30,371 bases of DNA from a virus, in the IMG/VR virus record IMGVR_UViG_3300021964_000319, positions 1-30,371 of that record. The stretch is one strand, 5' to 3'. The notes below the pieces were generated by a model. It saw only the letters and a list, made by a program, of their open reading frames with translations, did not search any database and was not told the DNA's origin. Of the stretch, positions 1-7,753 are shown in pieces (within the stretch, counting starts at the first letter, position 1; each line of letters opens with the position of its first letter). The translations under genes and the position numbers were made by a program.

Positions 1-143
1 TAAATGGCTTCTTTAATTTTGGTGATATCACCAGCCATTTCTTCGTTCTTTTCTTTGATAGTCATAATAACTTCTTCGATTCTTTTCAACGAGCCTTTTA
101 GTTCTGCGAACTCGACCGCGTTGTTTATTCTTTCGTCTGGCAT
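1..143 (-). CDS. Small charged coiled-coil protein, 3' end outside window
   Basis: The frame opens at an ATG (141-143) and runs for 47 codons to the window edge without a stop, so the C-terminus is missing or ends just outside. The protein begins MPDERINNAVEFAELKGSLK and continues with a lysine- and glutamate-rich segment with heptad-like spacing of I, L, M and V, which suggests a single amphipathic helix or coiled coil. A good ribosome binding site (GAGGG) lies 8 bases before the ATG, and the repeated CTATTTAT element lies 25 bases upstream, which groups it with the virion genes. I do not recognise the family. Small proteins of this type in phages include tail-fibre or lysis accessory factors, but nothing here decides that. 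Confidence 0.6.
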   Translation of the reverse strand, partial: MPDERINNAVEFAELKGSLKRIEEVIMTIKEKNEEMAGDITKIKEAI

Positions 144-168
144 TACTGCACCCTCATAAGGTTCAACA

Positions 169-176
169 ATAAATAG
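169..176 (-). promoter_or_regulatory. CTATTTAT element, putative late promoter (copy 1)
   Basis: Read on the minus strand the site is AACTATTTATTG, 25 bases upstream of the start codon at 143. It is one of seven copies placed the same way before gene starts in this window. Promoter function is inferred from placement and recurrence. Confidence 0.45.
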
Positions 177-180
177 TTCC

Positions 181-213
181 CCAAAATGTAAAGGCAGGGT
201 GGTTAGCCCTGCC
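181..213 (-). terminator. Hairpin terminator after the 188-residue protein gene
   Basis: On the minus strand GGCAGGG (213-207) pairs with CCCTGCC (199-193) around a 7-base loop and is followed by TTTACATTTT. This is a GC-rich stem with a T-rich tail, as expected of an intrinsic terminator for the gene ending at 238. Confidence 0.65.
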
Positions 214-237
214 ATTTGTACAGACTTTACTGTGGTT

Positions 238-804
238 TTAGTATTGGTCAGTTTCCTTGTAGCCCTGAATAAGAAAACGATGTTCTGTTAAGTCGGTTAG
301 GTCGTCTCTACAAGTAACCTCAAACCTATCGTTATTATCGCCAATCAATCTAATCTCTTGACCAGAGTTGGCAAAAGTCCAACGAACACCAGCATAACAA
401 GTGTTGCCGTTGTTTACTTTGTTTTTTAGGTCAAGGTCGTAGCAATAAGCAGCCCAATCAGTTAGTTTTTTAATTGGGTCGTTATTTGTGAAATCGTCTG
501 TGCCGCCGTTGATTACTCTAACTTGAATGCCGTTTGTTAATTCAGCAATGCCAGCATACTGGTTAATGTTGGTTGCTGAACCTGTGTTTAGAATGTTTAC
601 AAGCATTCTGTGAATTCTCCAAATCTCACCGGCTGGTGGTTGAAGATAAAAACTACCTGTGTTTGTTGAGTAGTTGCCATTAGCATTATTTGTTCCAGCA
701 TCTGAACCACTCAATCTCAAGTATTTAGTTATAATCTTTCCCTGTGGTCCAGACCTGTTGGTTTGTGAAGGTGATACTTTGTAGAAAAATCCTGACCTAG
801 CCAT
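238..804 (-). CDS. Putative virion protein, unknown family (188 aa)
   Basis: An intact 188-residue reading frame beginning MARSGFFYKV. The composition is rich in N, T, G and aromatic residues with alternating hydrophobic stretches (for example the segment around PPAGEIWRIHRMLV, residues 55-68), which suggests a beta-rich structural protein. There is no signal peptide or membrane segment. It stands alone between two hairpin terminators and has its own copy of the CTATTTAT element 22 bases before the ATG, so it appears to be a separate late unit. That context, not homology, points to a virion component such as a decoration, fibre or receptor-binding protein. The ribosome binding site is weak (TGGAA). 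I do not recognise the family. Confidence 0.75.
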   Translation of the reverse strand: MARSGFFYKVSPSQTNRSGPQGKIITKYLRLSGSDAGTNNANGNYSTNTGSFYLQPPAGEIWRIHRMLVNILNTGSATNINQYAGIAELTNGIQVRVINGGTDDFTNNDPIKKLTDWAAYCYDLDLKNKVNNGNTCYAGVRWTFANSGQEIRLIGDNNDRFEVTCRDDLTDLTEHRFLIQGYKETDQY

Positions 805-826
805 TTATTTTATTCCAGTTGATAAA

Positions 827-834
827 ATAAATAG
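827..834 (-). promoter_or_regulatory. CTATTTAT element, putative late promoter (copy 2)
   Basis: Reads TTCTATTTATTT on the minus strand, 22 bases before the ATG at 804 and directly after the terminator hairpin of the reductase gene, so its T-rich part also serves as that terminator's tail. Confidence 0.4.
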
Positions 835-835
835 A

Positions 836-864
836 AAGGCACGGGATAAAAAACCCCGTGCCTT
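836..864 (-). terminator. Hairpin terminator after the ribonucleotide reductase gene
   Basis: A 10-base-pair perfect stem (AAGGCACGGG, 864-855 pairing with 845-836 in minus-strand sense) with a 9-base T-rich loop, followed by TTCTATTTATTTT. It closes the replication and nucleotide metabolism operon. Confidence 0.75.
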
Positions 865-890
865 ACGTTATTATGCCGATGTGAGTGCAG

Positions 891-2750
891 TTATACTACT
901 TCACAAGCACCACCAGCACAAGCGGCTTGGTCTGTGAGGTTTGTATTGTCATCAGCCTCATAAACATTTGTGAGGTCAATGTCAGTTAGAGACTTGAGCA
1001 TGGCTTCATAAGTTTCTTTTGAGCAGTCCTCAAATGGAGCTTGGTCATAATTCCCGCCATCGTAGGGAAGAACTGAAAGACCATTATAAACATCACGGTT
1101 CTCCCACATCCATTCACCAACATCAGCCCACTCTGACTCACGGATACTTACCGTGGCTGAGACATTGTGGGTATTCTGTCCCTTGCGGTGTCCCTTCCTG
1201 ACCCACTCCTTTGAAACCTGCGCCACTCGTTTGAGCATGGACATGGCAGACTCTGTTCGATAGATTGCTGATTCTGGTGCTTTCTGTGGAACAGAAATGA
1301 CAGCAGTGTCATGGGGTCGAAAGTATTCATCTTCTACAAGCTCCTCGTGTGCCAGAGATAAGTAGCTGTAAATGGCTTCATTCTTTCCTACACGGATACG
1401 ACGAATGTAATAGTCGTTGTGCCAAGCGTGGATGCCGCTGGAAGTTCCAAGAGTGAGAGAGGTTGTGCCTGCTGGCTTTACGCAAGTGGTTCTTGCTGCG
1501 GGTCTTACACCGATAAGTCCAGCAACTCTTTCATTTTCTTTTTTTACTTCCTCGGCTGCTTTTGACATGTCGAGGTTGAGAACAGCACCAGAAGCAATGC
1601 CGGTCATTGATACACCAATGAGGGCGTCCTTCTCTGTGTTCCTGCGCCATACGTCGCGGAGATAGTGGAAGTCTGTGTAGCCTGCTTGGAGTGTGCCGAT
1701 AAAAGCAGCAGCCTTCACACGGGCTTCGTATTCTTCTTGACTGTCAAGGTCAGAGGCATTTACTTCTGTTAGGTTGCAGAACTGGTAAGGTCGTAGTGCA
1801 ATTTCGCAGCAAGGGTTCGTGCCCCAATCTTTGTCGTTGGAAAGATAAATTCCTGGCTCACCTGAGCCTGACTTTTTAATTCTGTCCCAAAGTTTTAGGA
1901 AGTATTCTTTATCAACCTTGTGGCGAAGAATAACCGCTGAGTTATTTGCTCTGCCGCGCTGTGGGTTTGTCTCCCACCAGTTGCCTGACTTGGAAGCAAT
2001 CATTTCATCATCATCTGCGGAAAAGAGTGAAATAAGTGCTGCTCTGCGAATACCACCGGCTAGAACTGCGTCAGCGATGTGGCAAATAATGTCATGGACT
2101 TCAATAGGTTGTAGTTTATCTCCGTCTTGTTTCTCACGCAAAATGCCCTCTACTTTTACAAGGCACTCGCGAAGAGGTTGTGGTCCAGGGGCTTTGCCAC
2201 CAGAAGTGACAAGTCGTGCGCCCTTTGGACGAATGTCCGAGAAGTCGAAACGAAGCTTTGATGTACCCTTGAAGTAAGAATACACGAGAGCCTTTACTGC
2301 GTCAGCCCAACCTTCAATGTTGTCGCTTACTAGGAAACGACGTGTGCGCTTTGGGTTTGGCTTGCGAATCTCTGGTAGTTTCTCAACGTGGTGAGCCTGG
2401 ACAGAGAAACCCACACCTGTGCCGCCTAGAAGTAGGAACATGCACTCACCAAATGAGTCAGCATGGTCAATAGGCATGTAAGCGCAGTTGTAAATGCGGT
2501 TTGGGGCTACTTCGATAGACTTACCACCAAACTGCATAGAGCGCATGGATGGTAAAACTTTTTTTGTAAAAACAAAGTCCTTATAAACTTTTTCGATTTC
2601 CTCGGCAAGTTCGGGATACTTTTTTACATGCATTCGCATGTTTCTGTCGCAGAGTTCATCCCAAGTCTCTCTGCGCTCTTTTTCTGGTAAATACTTTGCG
2701 TATTTCATGTGGACAGTGATGTCCGAAAGTATTTGTGTAGCTAGTTCCAT
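891..2750 (-). CDS. nrdJ: Adenosylcobalamin-dependent (class II) ribonucleotide reductase
   Basis: Reduces ribonucleotides to deoxyribonucleotides for phage DNA synthesis, using a thiyl radical generated from coenzyme B12. The 619-residue protein carries the class II pattern of catalytic cysteines: C89 in RIYNCAY, the NPCCEI motif (C314 as likely thiyl site, E316), C325 in FCNLTE, and a C-terminal CAGGAC pair (about residues 611-616) that shuttles electrons from a thioredoxin-type donor. The glycine-rich GGTGVGFSVQ (109-118) and PAGTTSLTLG segments also fit. There is no N-terminal ATP cone and no separate small subunit nearby, which matches the monomeric Lactobacillus leichmannii type; its length is somewhat shorter than that enzyme's. 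The ATG directly abuts the helicase stop codon with GGAGG upstream, and a hairpin terminator follows. Function is very likely; the monomeric assignment is inference. Confidence 0.95.
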   Translation of the reverse strand: MELATQILSDITVHMKYAKYLPEKERRETWDELCDRNMRMHVKKYPELAEEIEKVYKDFVFTKKVLPSMRSMQFGGKSIEVAPNRIYNCAYMPIDHADSFGECMFLLLGGTGVGFSVQAHHVEKLPEIRKPNPKRTRRFLVSDNIEGWADAVKALVYSYFKGTSKLRFDFSDIRPKGARLVTSGGKAPGPQPLRECLVKVEGILREKQDGDKLQPIEVHDIICHIADAVLAGGIRRAALISLFSADDDEMIASKSGNWWETNPQRGRANNSAVILRHKVDKEYFLKLWDRIKKSGSGEPGIYLSNDKDWGTNPCCEIALRPYQFCNLTEVNASDLDSQEEYEARVKAAAFIGTLQAGYTDFHYLRDVWRRNTEKDALIGVSMTGIASGAVLNLDMSKAAEEVKKENERVAGLIGVRPAARTTCVKPAGTTSLTLGTSSGIHAWHNDYYIRRIRVGKNEAIYSYLSLAHEELVEDEYFRPHDTAVISVPQKAPESAIYRTESAMSMLKRVAQVSKEWVRKGHRKGQNTHNVSATVSIRESEWADVGEWMWENRDVYNGLSVLPYDGGNYDQAPFEDCSKETYEAMLKSLTDIDLTNVYEADDNTNLTDQAACAGGACEVV

Positions 2751-4127
2751 TTAGTCTTTTCCTCCGTTTCTGAACTTCTTGTACTTTTCTTGTAACGACT
2801 CTTGCTGTTTCTTTGCAGCGTTGTCATTAATTTCTTCTGCTGTTTCGCCCGTCGAGGGAAGAACATCAATCTTAATGTTGCTCGTATCCATGAAAATAGG
2901 GTAAACGATACCATCAGGTCCGTTCCTGTTTTTTGCTACAAAGATACGTCCTGTGTTATTATTCTTGTCTGTAATGGTTCTGGATAGAGTGAAGATGAGG
3001 TCCGCTACGAAGCATTTGTTGAAGGCTTCGCTAATTGATTCCATTGTAACCACTTCTGCGTTTAGTCCGCTGCGGTTAGTTTGGCTTGCTGTCCAGACGG
3101 GACACTCAAACTCTTGTGCCATTCCCCGAAGGTCTTCATAAATAGTCTCTAATTCGATGCGTTTCTCCTTGTAAGAAGAAATAGGTTGCAAAAGGTCACC
3201 ATAATCGACGCAAATTAAGTCAGGTTCAAAACCAGAGCGTCTTAGTTTTTCTAGGTGTTGTTTGAGTTTATTTACGTTAGCGGACTTTGTTGGGTATTCT
3301 TTTACAATAAGTTTTCCTTCAAGTTCTTTTACTTGGTCGTAAATTAAATCTTTGAAGGAATGTAAATCTTGAAGTTTTACTGATGTGATGCAACTGTCAA
3401 AGCGGCTGGCTACAACAGTGTCTTGAAGTTCAAGCGTATAATAAACTACATTTTTTCCTTCCTTGACAATTTGTGCTCCAAGATGCACAAGAGCCATAGA
3501 CTTTCCTGCACCCGTTGGAGCAATAACAACTCCCAACTCTCCGCGACCTAAGCCACCCTTTGTAATGTCATCGATAATCTTCCAGCCCGTGGTCATGGGG
3601 TTGCGTGAGCGTTTTAGGAAGCGCTCTTCAAAGTCAATAAGATAGTCATAACCGTGGTCGTTGTCTAAGCCAAGTTTCATGGCTTGGTTGATAACTTCTG
3701 AAATTTGATCAAAAGAAGAAGTTTTCAAAAGTCCAACGGACTTCATAATGGCTTCTTTTAGTTTTTGTTTCTTGCAAAAGTCAAGAGCAGTGACTTTGAC
3801 ATACTCTTCATCTTCGACTTGACTTGTTGCAACGATGCGAGCAAAGTAGTCCTTTACTTGCTTTTGTAGCACCTCTGACTCTTCTTCCATTTCAGTTTTA
3901 ATAATGGAAGCCATTATCTCAACAGAAGGGTGCTTCTCAAACTTCTGTCGATAGTTGGCTAAACGCTCATAGAATAGCCGAAGGTATTTTACTTCCAAGA
4001 AGTAAGGGTCAAACACGTCTGACATTTGGTCGAAGAACGACCTGTCATAAAACATACTTTGGACCAACTTCTCTTGGAAACTTTTACCGAACTTAGAAAA
4101 TGTTTCATTCTCGTAGTCTAGTTTCAT
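2751..4127 (-). CDS. Replicative DNA helicase, DnaB/T4 gp41-like
   Basis: A 458-residue hexameric helicase of the DnaB family that would unwind the fork ahead of the phage polymerase. The N-terminal half (about 1-165) is helical, as in the family's primase-interacting domain. The C-terminal RecA-like ATPase domain has Walker A APTGAGKS (203-210), the VYYTLEL helicase segment (about 225-232), Walker B-like DLICVDYGDLL (about 305-315) and the WTASQTNRSG sensor region. No primase gene is in the window. It starts 11 bases after the exonuclease stop with a GGAG ribosome binding site and ends immediately before the reductase ATG, so the three genes are clearly one operon. Size is close to T4 gp41. 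Confidence 0.93.
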   Translation of the reverse strand: MKLDYENETFSKFGKSFQEKLVQSMFYDRSFFDQMSDVFDPYFLEVKYLRLFYERLANYRQKFEKHPSVEIMASIIKTEMEEESEVLQKQVKDYFARIVATSQVEDEEYVKVTALDFCKKQKLKEAIMKSVGLLKTSSFDQISEVINQAMKLGLDNDHGYDYLIDFEERFLKRSRNPMTTGWKIIDDITKGGLGRGELGVVIAPTGAGKSMALVHLGAQIVKEGKNVVYYTLELQDTVVASRFDSCITSVKLQDLHSFKDLIYDQVKELEGKLIVKEYPTKSANVNKLKQHLEKLRRSGFEPDLICVDYGDLLQPISSYKEKRIELETIYEDLRGMAQEFECPVWTASQTNRSGLNAEVVTMESISEAFNKCFVADLIFTLSRTITDKNNNTGRIFVAKNRNGPDGIVYPIFMDTSNIKIDVLPSTGETAEEINDNAAKKQQESLQEKYKKFRNGGKD

Positions 4128-4138
4128 TTGGTTCTCCG

Positions 4139-5092
4139 TTAGTCCTTGTTCAAGGAAATGTTTCGCATGGTGCCCCAGAGTTGGGTAAAGTTGTAGTTCC
4201 CAAACCCATCGAGGGTCATCATTTTATTTATCTCCATCAGGTTAAAGTCTTGACAGCACTCACGAAGTGTCCAATCAATTTTTGCTTTTGTTCTGCTGGA
4301 AATGGCTGGTGAGTATAGTTGCATCAACTTGTAGTTTTCTGAAACTAACTCTTTGTGCTCTACGATACTCTCAAAGATTTTTGCTTTGTTCTCGGGCTTA
4401 TCGCAGACTTGGATGAGTTCGTTTAGGAACACATCACGGTCCTCCATTAGAAGCGGGAAACGCTTTGCTACTGTTTTGAGTCCAGCCCGTGGCACACCGT
4501 CAAGGTTGTCTGACTTGTCGCCTACGATGGCGCGAGCCAAAGCGAAGTTTCTTGGGTGAATAGAGAACTCGTCCAAGATGCCCTGCTTCGTGACTGTCTT
4601 GTCTTGAATAGGTCGATAAACAATAGTTTTGTCATCGCAGAGTTGGAAAAAGTCTTTATCGGAGGAAACAATAACCTTTTCCACGTCTGGGAAGCGAGAC
4701 ACGATGTAGCCCACAAGGTCGTCTGCTTCTACGTTCTCTGAGATAAGTTGTGCCACGGGCATCTCATTTAGATACTCAACGAGCCTGCCCATTTGCCAGA
4801 TACGGTTTCTGAACTGTTGGTTATCAGACATGTAGGTATTGGGACGGTTGAAGCGGATAGGCTTACGCCCTTCCTTATAATTTTTATTCTGTGTTCTCCG
4901 CTTGAGAGAACCACCTTCACCGTCCCACACTACCACTACAAAATCTGGCTTAATAATGCGGCACTGCTTTTGTAGGGACTTCAAAAAGCCCTTGCAGCCA
5001 CCGATTGGTTCGCCATTTGATGATAGCGAAGGGTCTACAACATAGTTGCGTAAAAAAGAGTTATTTCCATCTACTATCATCATTCTGTTCAT
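4139..5092 (-). CDS. 5'-3' exonuclease / RNase H, FEN family
   Basis: Flap nuclease of the PIN/FEN fold that removes RNA primers or processes 5' flaps, like T4 RNase H or the 5' nuclease domain of Pol I. The acidic metal-binding residues are all visible in a 317-residue protein: D8 in IVDGNN, D57 in VVWDGEGG, E122/D124/D125 in VEADDL, D145/D147 in SSDKDF, and D192/D195 in GDKSDN, followed by the helix-hairpin-helix region (VPRAGLKTVAKRFP). I start at ATG 5092 because GGAG sits 6 bases before it; an in-frame TTG at 5104 overlaps that ribosome binding site and is unlikely. Since the polymerase here lacks nuclease domains, this gene supplies the 5' nuclease separately. Confidence 0.93.
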   Translation of the reverse strand: MNRMMIVDGNNSFLRNYVVDPSLSSNGEPIGGCKGFLKSLQKQCRIIKPDFVVVVWDGEGGSLKRRTQNKNYKEGRKPIRFNRPNTYMSDNQQFRNRIWQMGRLVEYLNEMPVAQLISENVEADDLVGYIVSRFPDVEKVIVSSDKDFFQLCDDKTIVYRPIQDKTVTKQGILDEFSIHPRNFALARAIVGDKSDNLDGVPRAGLKTVAKRFPLLMEDRDVFLNELIQVCDKPENKAKIFESIVEHKELVSENYKLMQLYSPAISSRTKAKIDWTLRECCQDFNLMEINKMMTLDGFGNYNFTQLWGTMRNISLNKD

Positions 5093-5093
5093 T

Positions 5094-5306
5094 TTAGTCT
5101 CCAATAAAATCGCCCAGGCTTTTGAGGAACCACGCTTGGAAAGCTTCTTCGTCCCAAGTGTGTAGTCCGTGCATATACATAAACCAATCTTTGAACTGCT
5201 CTGTTAAATCTACATTTACATCTACGGAGCCGTCTTCATTCTCACGCAAAGTCTTTACTGTTATGCCGAAATTCCTCGCTAGACCCCCTGACATTTCTAA
5301 CTTCAT
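5094..5306 (-). CDS. Small acidic protein of unknown function (70 aa)
   Basis: A 70-residue protein beginning MKLEMSGGLARNFGITVKTL, acidic, with a tryptophan- and aromatic-rich C-terminal half. I choose the ATG at 5306 because AGGGG lies 9 bases upstream; this makes the gene overlap the 3' end of the deaminase by 65 bases in another frame. An alternative internal ATG at 5294 has no convincing ribosome binding site. It ends one base before the exonuclease ATG, so translation is probably coupled. I do not recognise the family. Its place between deaminase and exonuclease suggests a role in replication or nucleotide metabolism, but that is only context. Confidence 0.65.
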   Translation of the reverse strand: MKLEMSGGLARNFGITVKTLRENEDGSVDVNVDLTEQFKDWFMYMHGLHTWDEEAFQAWFLKSLGDFIGD

Positions 5307-5700
5307 AAGTGTCTTCCCCTGTGGTGTAAAAAACTTTGCGGACTCCCACAAAGTTTAACACTTGATGACACATACAGCAAGGCTTGGACATACGAAACTT
5401 GTCGTAGTTGTTGATACGAACTACAAACAAGGAAGCGCCCCTTGTTGATTTCTCGGGCACTCCAAGGATAGCGGAAATTTCTGCGTGTTGGGTTGCATGA
5501 CCAAAGTTGTGAAAGTCTCGGAAGCGTTGTCCAAAAGCACAGTAGCAACCTTTGTTGAAGCCAACTGATACAACTGAACCTCCCTTGACTAAAACAGCAC
5601 CGTGACGTAGTTTGCCATAGGTGCTTTCTTTTGCCATGCGTCGTGCCAACTCAAAATACCGCTGCACACGCTTGCTAGATTTTTTTATTTTTTGTGGCAT
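5242..5700 (-). CDS. Deoxycytidylate/cytidine deaminase family protein
   Basis: Zinc-dependent deaminase fold protein of 152 residues, probably converting dCMP to dUMP to feed thymidylate synthesis. It shows HAE (H72, E74; zinc ligand and proton shuttle) and PCCMC (C108, C111; two zinc ligands), plus the GKLRHGAVLVKGG strand typical of the family's N-terminal part. The start is ATG 5700 with GGAG 6 bases upstream; the TTG one codon earlier is not needed. A near-consensus sigma-70 promoter lies just upstream (5758-5730), so this gene appears to head a transcript running on through exonuclease, helicase and reductase. The substrate cannot be fixed from the sequence: other members act on free bases, nucleosides or tRNA. 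Confidence 0.85.
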   Translation of the reverse strand: MPQKIKKSSKRVQRYFELARRMAKESTYGKLRHGAVLVKGGSVVSVGFNKGCYCAFGQRFRDFHNFGHATQHAEISAILGVPEKSTRGASLFVVRINNYDKFRMSKPCCMCHQVLNFVGVRKVFYTTGEDTYEVRNVRGSSEEFRHNSKDFA

Positions 5701-5729
5701 CAAATGCTCCGCATAAGAATGGAGTATCT

Positions 5730-5758
5730 GTTATACCCCATCCTCGTGCGAATGTCAA
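5730..5758 (-). promoter_or_regulatory. Sigma-70 type promoter before the deaminase gene
   Basis: On the minus strand TTGACA (5758-5753), a 17-base spacer, then TATAAC (5735-5730). This is close to the bacterial housekeeping consensus and lies in the only real gap of this region, about 30 bases before the deaminase ATG. Confidence 0.75.
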
Positions 5759-5761
5759 GCA

Positions 5762-6889
5762 TTATTCTTCTTCACTGTCAACGTCATAGAAGTGAGAAGC
5801 ATCACCAGTTTGCTCGTCAAACTTTTGGATAACTTCTCTATCCATAAGTCGTAGAATCTGGTTATAAAACTTCTCGTCTTCCAGCCATTCCAGCCACTTT
5901 GAGCCTTGAAACTTTTGTTCACCACCATCGTCGTAGATGAGTGTGTACCAAGCTCCACCTGACCTAATCTGGTCAGAACTCTTTACAGCCTCTAACCAGC
6001 TTTCTCGGTCAAGGATGCGAGGGTTCTTGTCGCCCCAGACAATCTGGAACGTACAGTTTCTACCCTCTGTGCCGAAGCGAGACTTCTCCAACTTGACTTT
6101 TACTTCTGAACCGATGCGGAAACCTGCGTCGTTCTCAATAAAAGACTTCTTGGCTTTTCGCTTTGTTAGCCAGATACGAAGAGAATAAGAATACGCCAGA
6201 GCCTTGCCACCCGGTGTGAAGTATGGTGTGGTCATAGCCTCTGCCACATTCATAGTGATGTTGGTCTTCAACTGGTTGAGAACCAACAGAACAGAGTTGC
6301 TGTTCGCAATAGGAACAGTCAGTTTTGACAAACCCTTTGATAGAATACGTGGCTTTACTGCCATCGATGACTGAGGGTTGAAGTCGCCTTCAAGGTCAGA
6401 GATAGATGGTGTAAATGCTAACGAGTCCCAAACAAAAAGATACTTATCATCTGTCTCGGTTAGAAGCTGTTCGATAGTTTCTAGAACCATCTCAACAGAT
6501 GCTGCCTGGGCATAGATAAGGTTGTCAATGTCACAGCCAGCGTTTGCCAAGAAGCTTGGGTCAATAGCTGACTCGGAGTCAAAATAAACAACAGAGAAGC
6601 CTTGCTTCTGTGCGTTTGCTGCAACCTGTGCAGCCATGTAAGACTTACCGGATGACTCCATACCGGCAATCTCTGTGATACGACCAACCGGAACACCGGC
6701 TAGTTTTCCTCGACAAACAATAGAGTCGAGCCAACGTGAGCCAGTTGGAATCCATTCTGTGACTTCTGTCGGGTTATCATTTTTTAGGTTGTAGGCAACT
6801 TCCATGCCAGCCCTTTTATTGATAAGGGCTAACTTATCTTTCATAGATAACTTGCCTGCTTTTGCTTTTTCTTTTTTCTGCCTTGGCAT
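5762..6889 (-). CDS. uvsX: RecA/UvsX-like recombinase
   Basis: Strand-exchange ATPase for recombination-dependent replication and repair. The 375-residue protein has Walker A GMESSGKS (76-83), the VVYFDSESAID segment (100-110) after it, Walker B LFVWDS (151-156), and the LVLNQLKTNI and TPGGKALAYSYSLRIWL segments that correspond to the DNA-binding loop region and following strand of RecA/UvsX. The N-terminus is lysine-rich. ATG 6889 is preceded by GGAGG. It lies between the SSB gene and the deaminase, separated from SSB by a strong hairpin. Whether it is closer to cellular RecA or T4 UvsX would need an alignment; the acidic C-terminus (DVDSEEE) resembles both. Confidence 0.92.
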   Translation of the reverse strand: MPRQKKEKAKAGKLSMKDKLALINKRAGMEVAYNLKNDNPTEVTEWIPTGSRWLDSIVCRGKLAGVPVGRITEIAGMESSGKSYMAAQVAANAQKQGFSVVYFDSESAIDPSFLANAGCDIDNLIYAQAASVEMVLETIEQLLTETDDKYLFVWDSLAFTPSISDLEGDFNPQSSMAVKPRILSKGLSKLTVPIANSNSVLLVLNQLKTNITMNVAEAMTTPYFTPGGKALAYSYSLRIWLTKRKAKKSFIENDAGFRIGSEVKVKLEKSRFGTEGRNCTFQIVWGDKNPRILDRESWLEAVKSSDQIRSGGAWYTLIYDDGGEQKFQGSKWLEWLEDEKFYNQILRLMDREVIQKFDEQTGDASHFYDVDSEEE

Positions 6890-6910
6890 TTTTCCTCCGC
6901 TAAAAGAAGA

Positions 6911-6930
6911 CGGGGGGCTTTCGCCCCCCG
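6911..6930 (-). terminator. GC-rich hairpin between SSB and recombinase genes
   Basis: CGGGGGGC pairs perfectly with GCCCCCCG around a GAAA tetraloop, followed on the minus strand by TCTTCTTTT. It lies just after the SSB stop and just before the ribosome binding site of the recombinase gene, so it would terminate or attenuate the SSB transcript, or protect its 3' end, and give SSB a higher level than downstream genes. Confidence 0.75.
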
Positions 6931-6937
6931 CCTAGTA

Positions 6938-7690
6938 TTACACACCCATTGCAGCGAATGCAGCATCAACAGTGGAGCCCTTTGGGGAGCTACCACCACC
7001 GTAGCGAACGGTCTCCTGACCACCTTCTGGCATAAGGTAGTTGTCAAGAATCTTCTGAACCTGCTCTGGAGTCTTACGGTCGAAAATCTCATAAAGGTCA
7101 ATGCCGTGCTCCATCCAACCTGCTGCGGTAGAATCTTCCTCGCAGAGCGCAGATGGCTTTGGACGTGCTTGCAAACTGTCAAACACAACGCGGTCTCCCT
7201 TACCAAAGTTCTTACTGATGTAGGAAACCTTCAAGTCGAAGCCCTTCTTTGGGTCAGTCACATCGCCATAGTCCTCATCAAGAATGGTCTCAATGATGGC
7301 TTTGTAGGCTGTCTTTGGGAAGGACCAAAGAACGACACCTCGCTCTTCTTGCCCACGGATAACCGCAGGAGCGTAGAAGCGCTGGGTGACAAACAACTTC
7401 TTTGCTTGGTTTTGGCTATCAGGTGTGCCCTCACGGAACAGTGAAGTAGCGAACTCACAGATGGGGCACTCGTCTCCGAAGTTGCGCTTCGGACACATTA
7501 CACCACCCTTATCCACATTGTAGTGGAAGTGAAGCTCCTTCACGGGGTCTCCGTCAGGGTCAGGTAGAATACGAATCATGTGCGTACCAACCTCTGGCTT
7601 CCAGAACACATTGTTGTTCTTTCCACCAGCCTTTGCCTTTCCGTCAAGAACGTCGAGTTTTGCTTTAAGCTTGCTAAAATCAATTGCCAT
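6938..7690 (-). CDS. Single-stranded DNA-binding protein, T4 gp32-like
   Basis: Coats single-stranded DNA at the fork and organises helicase, polymerase and recombinase. The 250-residue protein has a basic N-terminus (KLKAKLDVLDGKAKAGGK) as in gp32, then a core with a zinc site: H54/H56 in LHFHYN with C66, C75 and C78 in CPKRNFGDECPIC, matching the His-Cys3 arrangement of T4 gp32. The C-terminus is less acidic than that of T4. ATG 7690 has AAGGAG 7 bases upstream. A sigma-70 promoter overlaps the end of the preceding gene, and a strong hairpin follows, so SSB can be made as an abundant monocistronic message. Confidence 0.9.
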   Translation of the reverse strand: MAIDFSKLKAKLDVLDGKAKAGGKNNNVFWKPEVGTHMIRILPDPDGDPVKELHFHYNVDKGGVMCPKRNFGDECPICEFATSLFREGTPDSQNQAKKLFVTQRFYAPAVIRGQEERGVVLWSFPKTAYKAIIETILDEDYGDVTDPKKGFDLKVSYISKNFGKGDRVVFDSLQARPKPSALCEEDSTAAGWMEHGIDLYEIFDRKTPEQVQKILDNYLMPEGGQETVRYGGGSSPKGSTVDAAFAAMGV

Positions 7691-7724
7691 TTTATTTCTC
7701 CTTATTTGCTATAAACTTGCTATT

Positions 7725-7753
7725 ATTTTACTATTCATTGCTTGCTTTGTCAA
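7725..7753 (-). promoter_or_regulatory. Sigma-70 type promoter before the SSB gene
   Basis: TTGACA (7753-7748), 17-base spacer, TAAAAT (7730-7725) on the minus strand. The -35 lies inside and the -10 just after the upstream coding region; transcription would begin about 30 bases before the SSB start codon. Confidence 0.7.

Noticed and set aside
5701-5703. TTG as start codon of the deaminase (and TTG at 5104, GTG at 16871 for other genes)
   Set aside because: In each case an ATG with a well-spaced GGAG or GAGG lies just downstream, and the alternative start falls in or beside that ribosome binding site.
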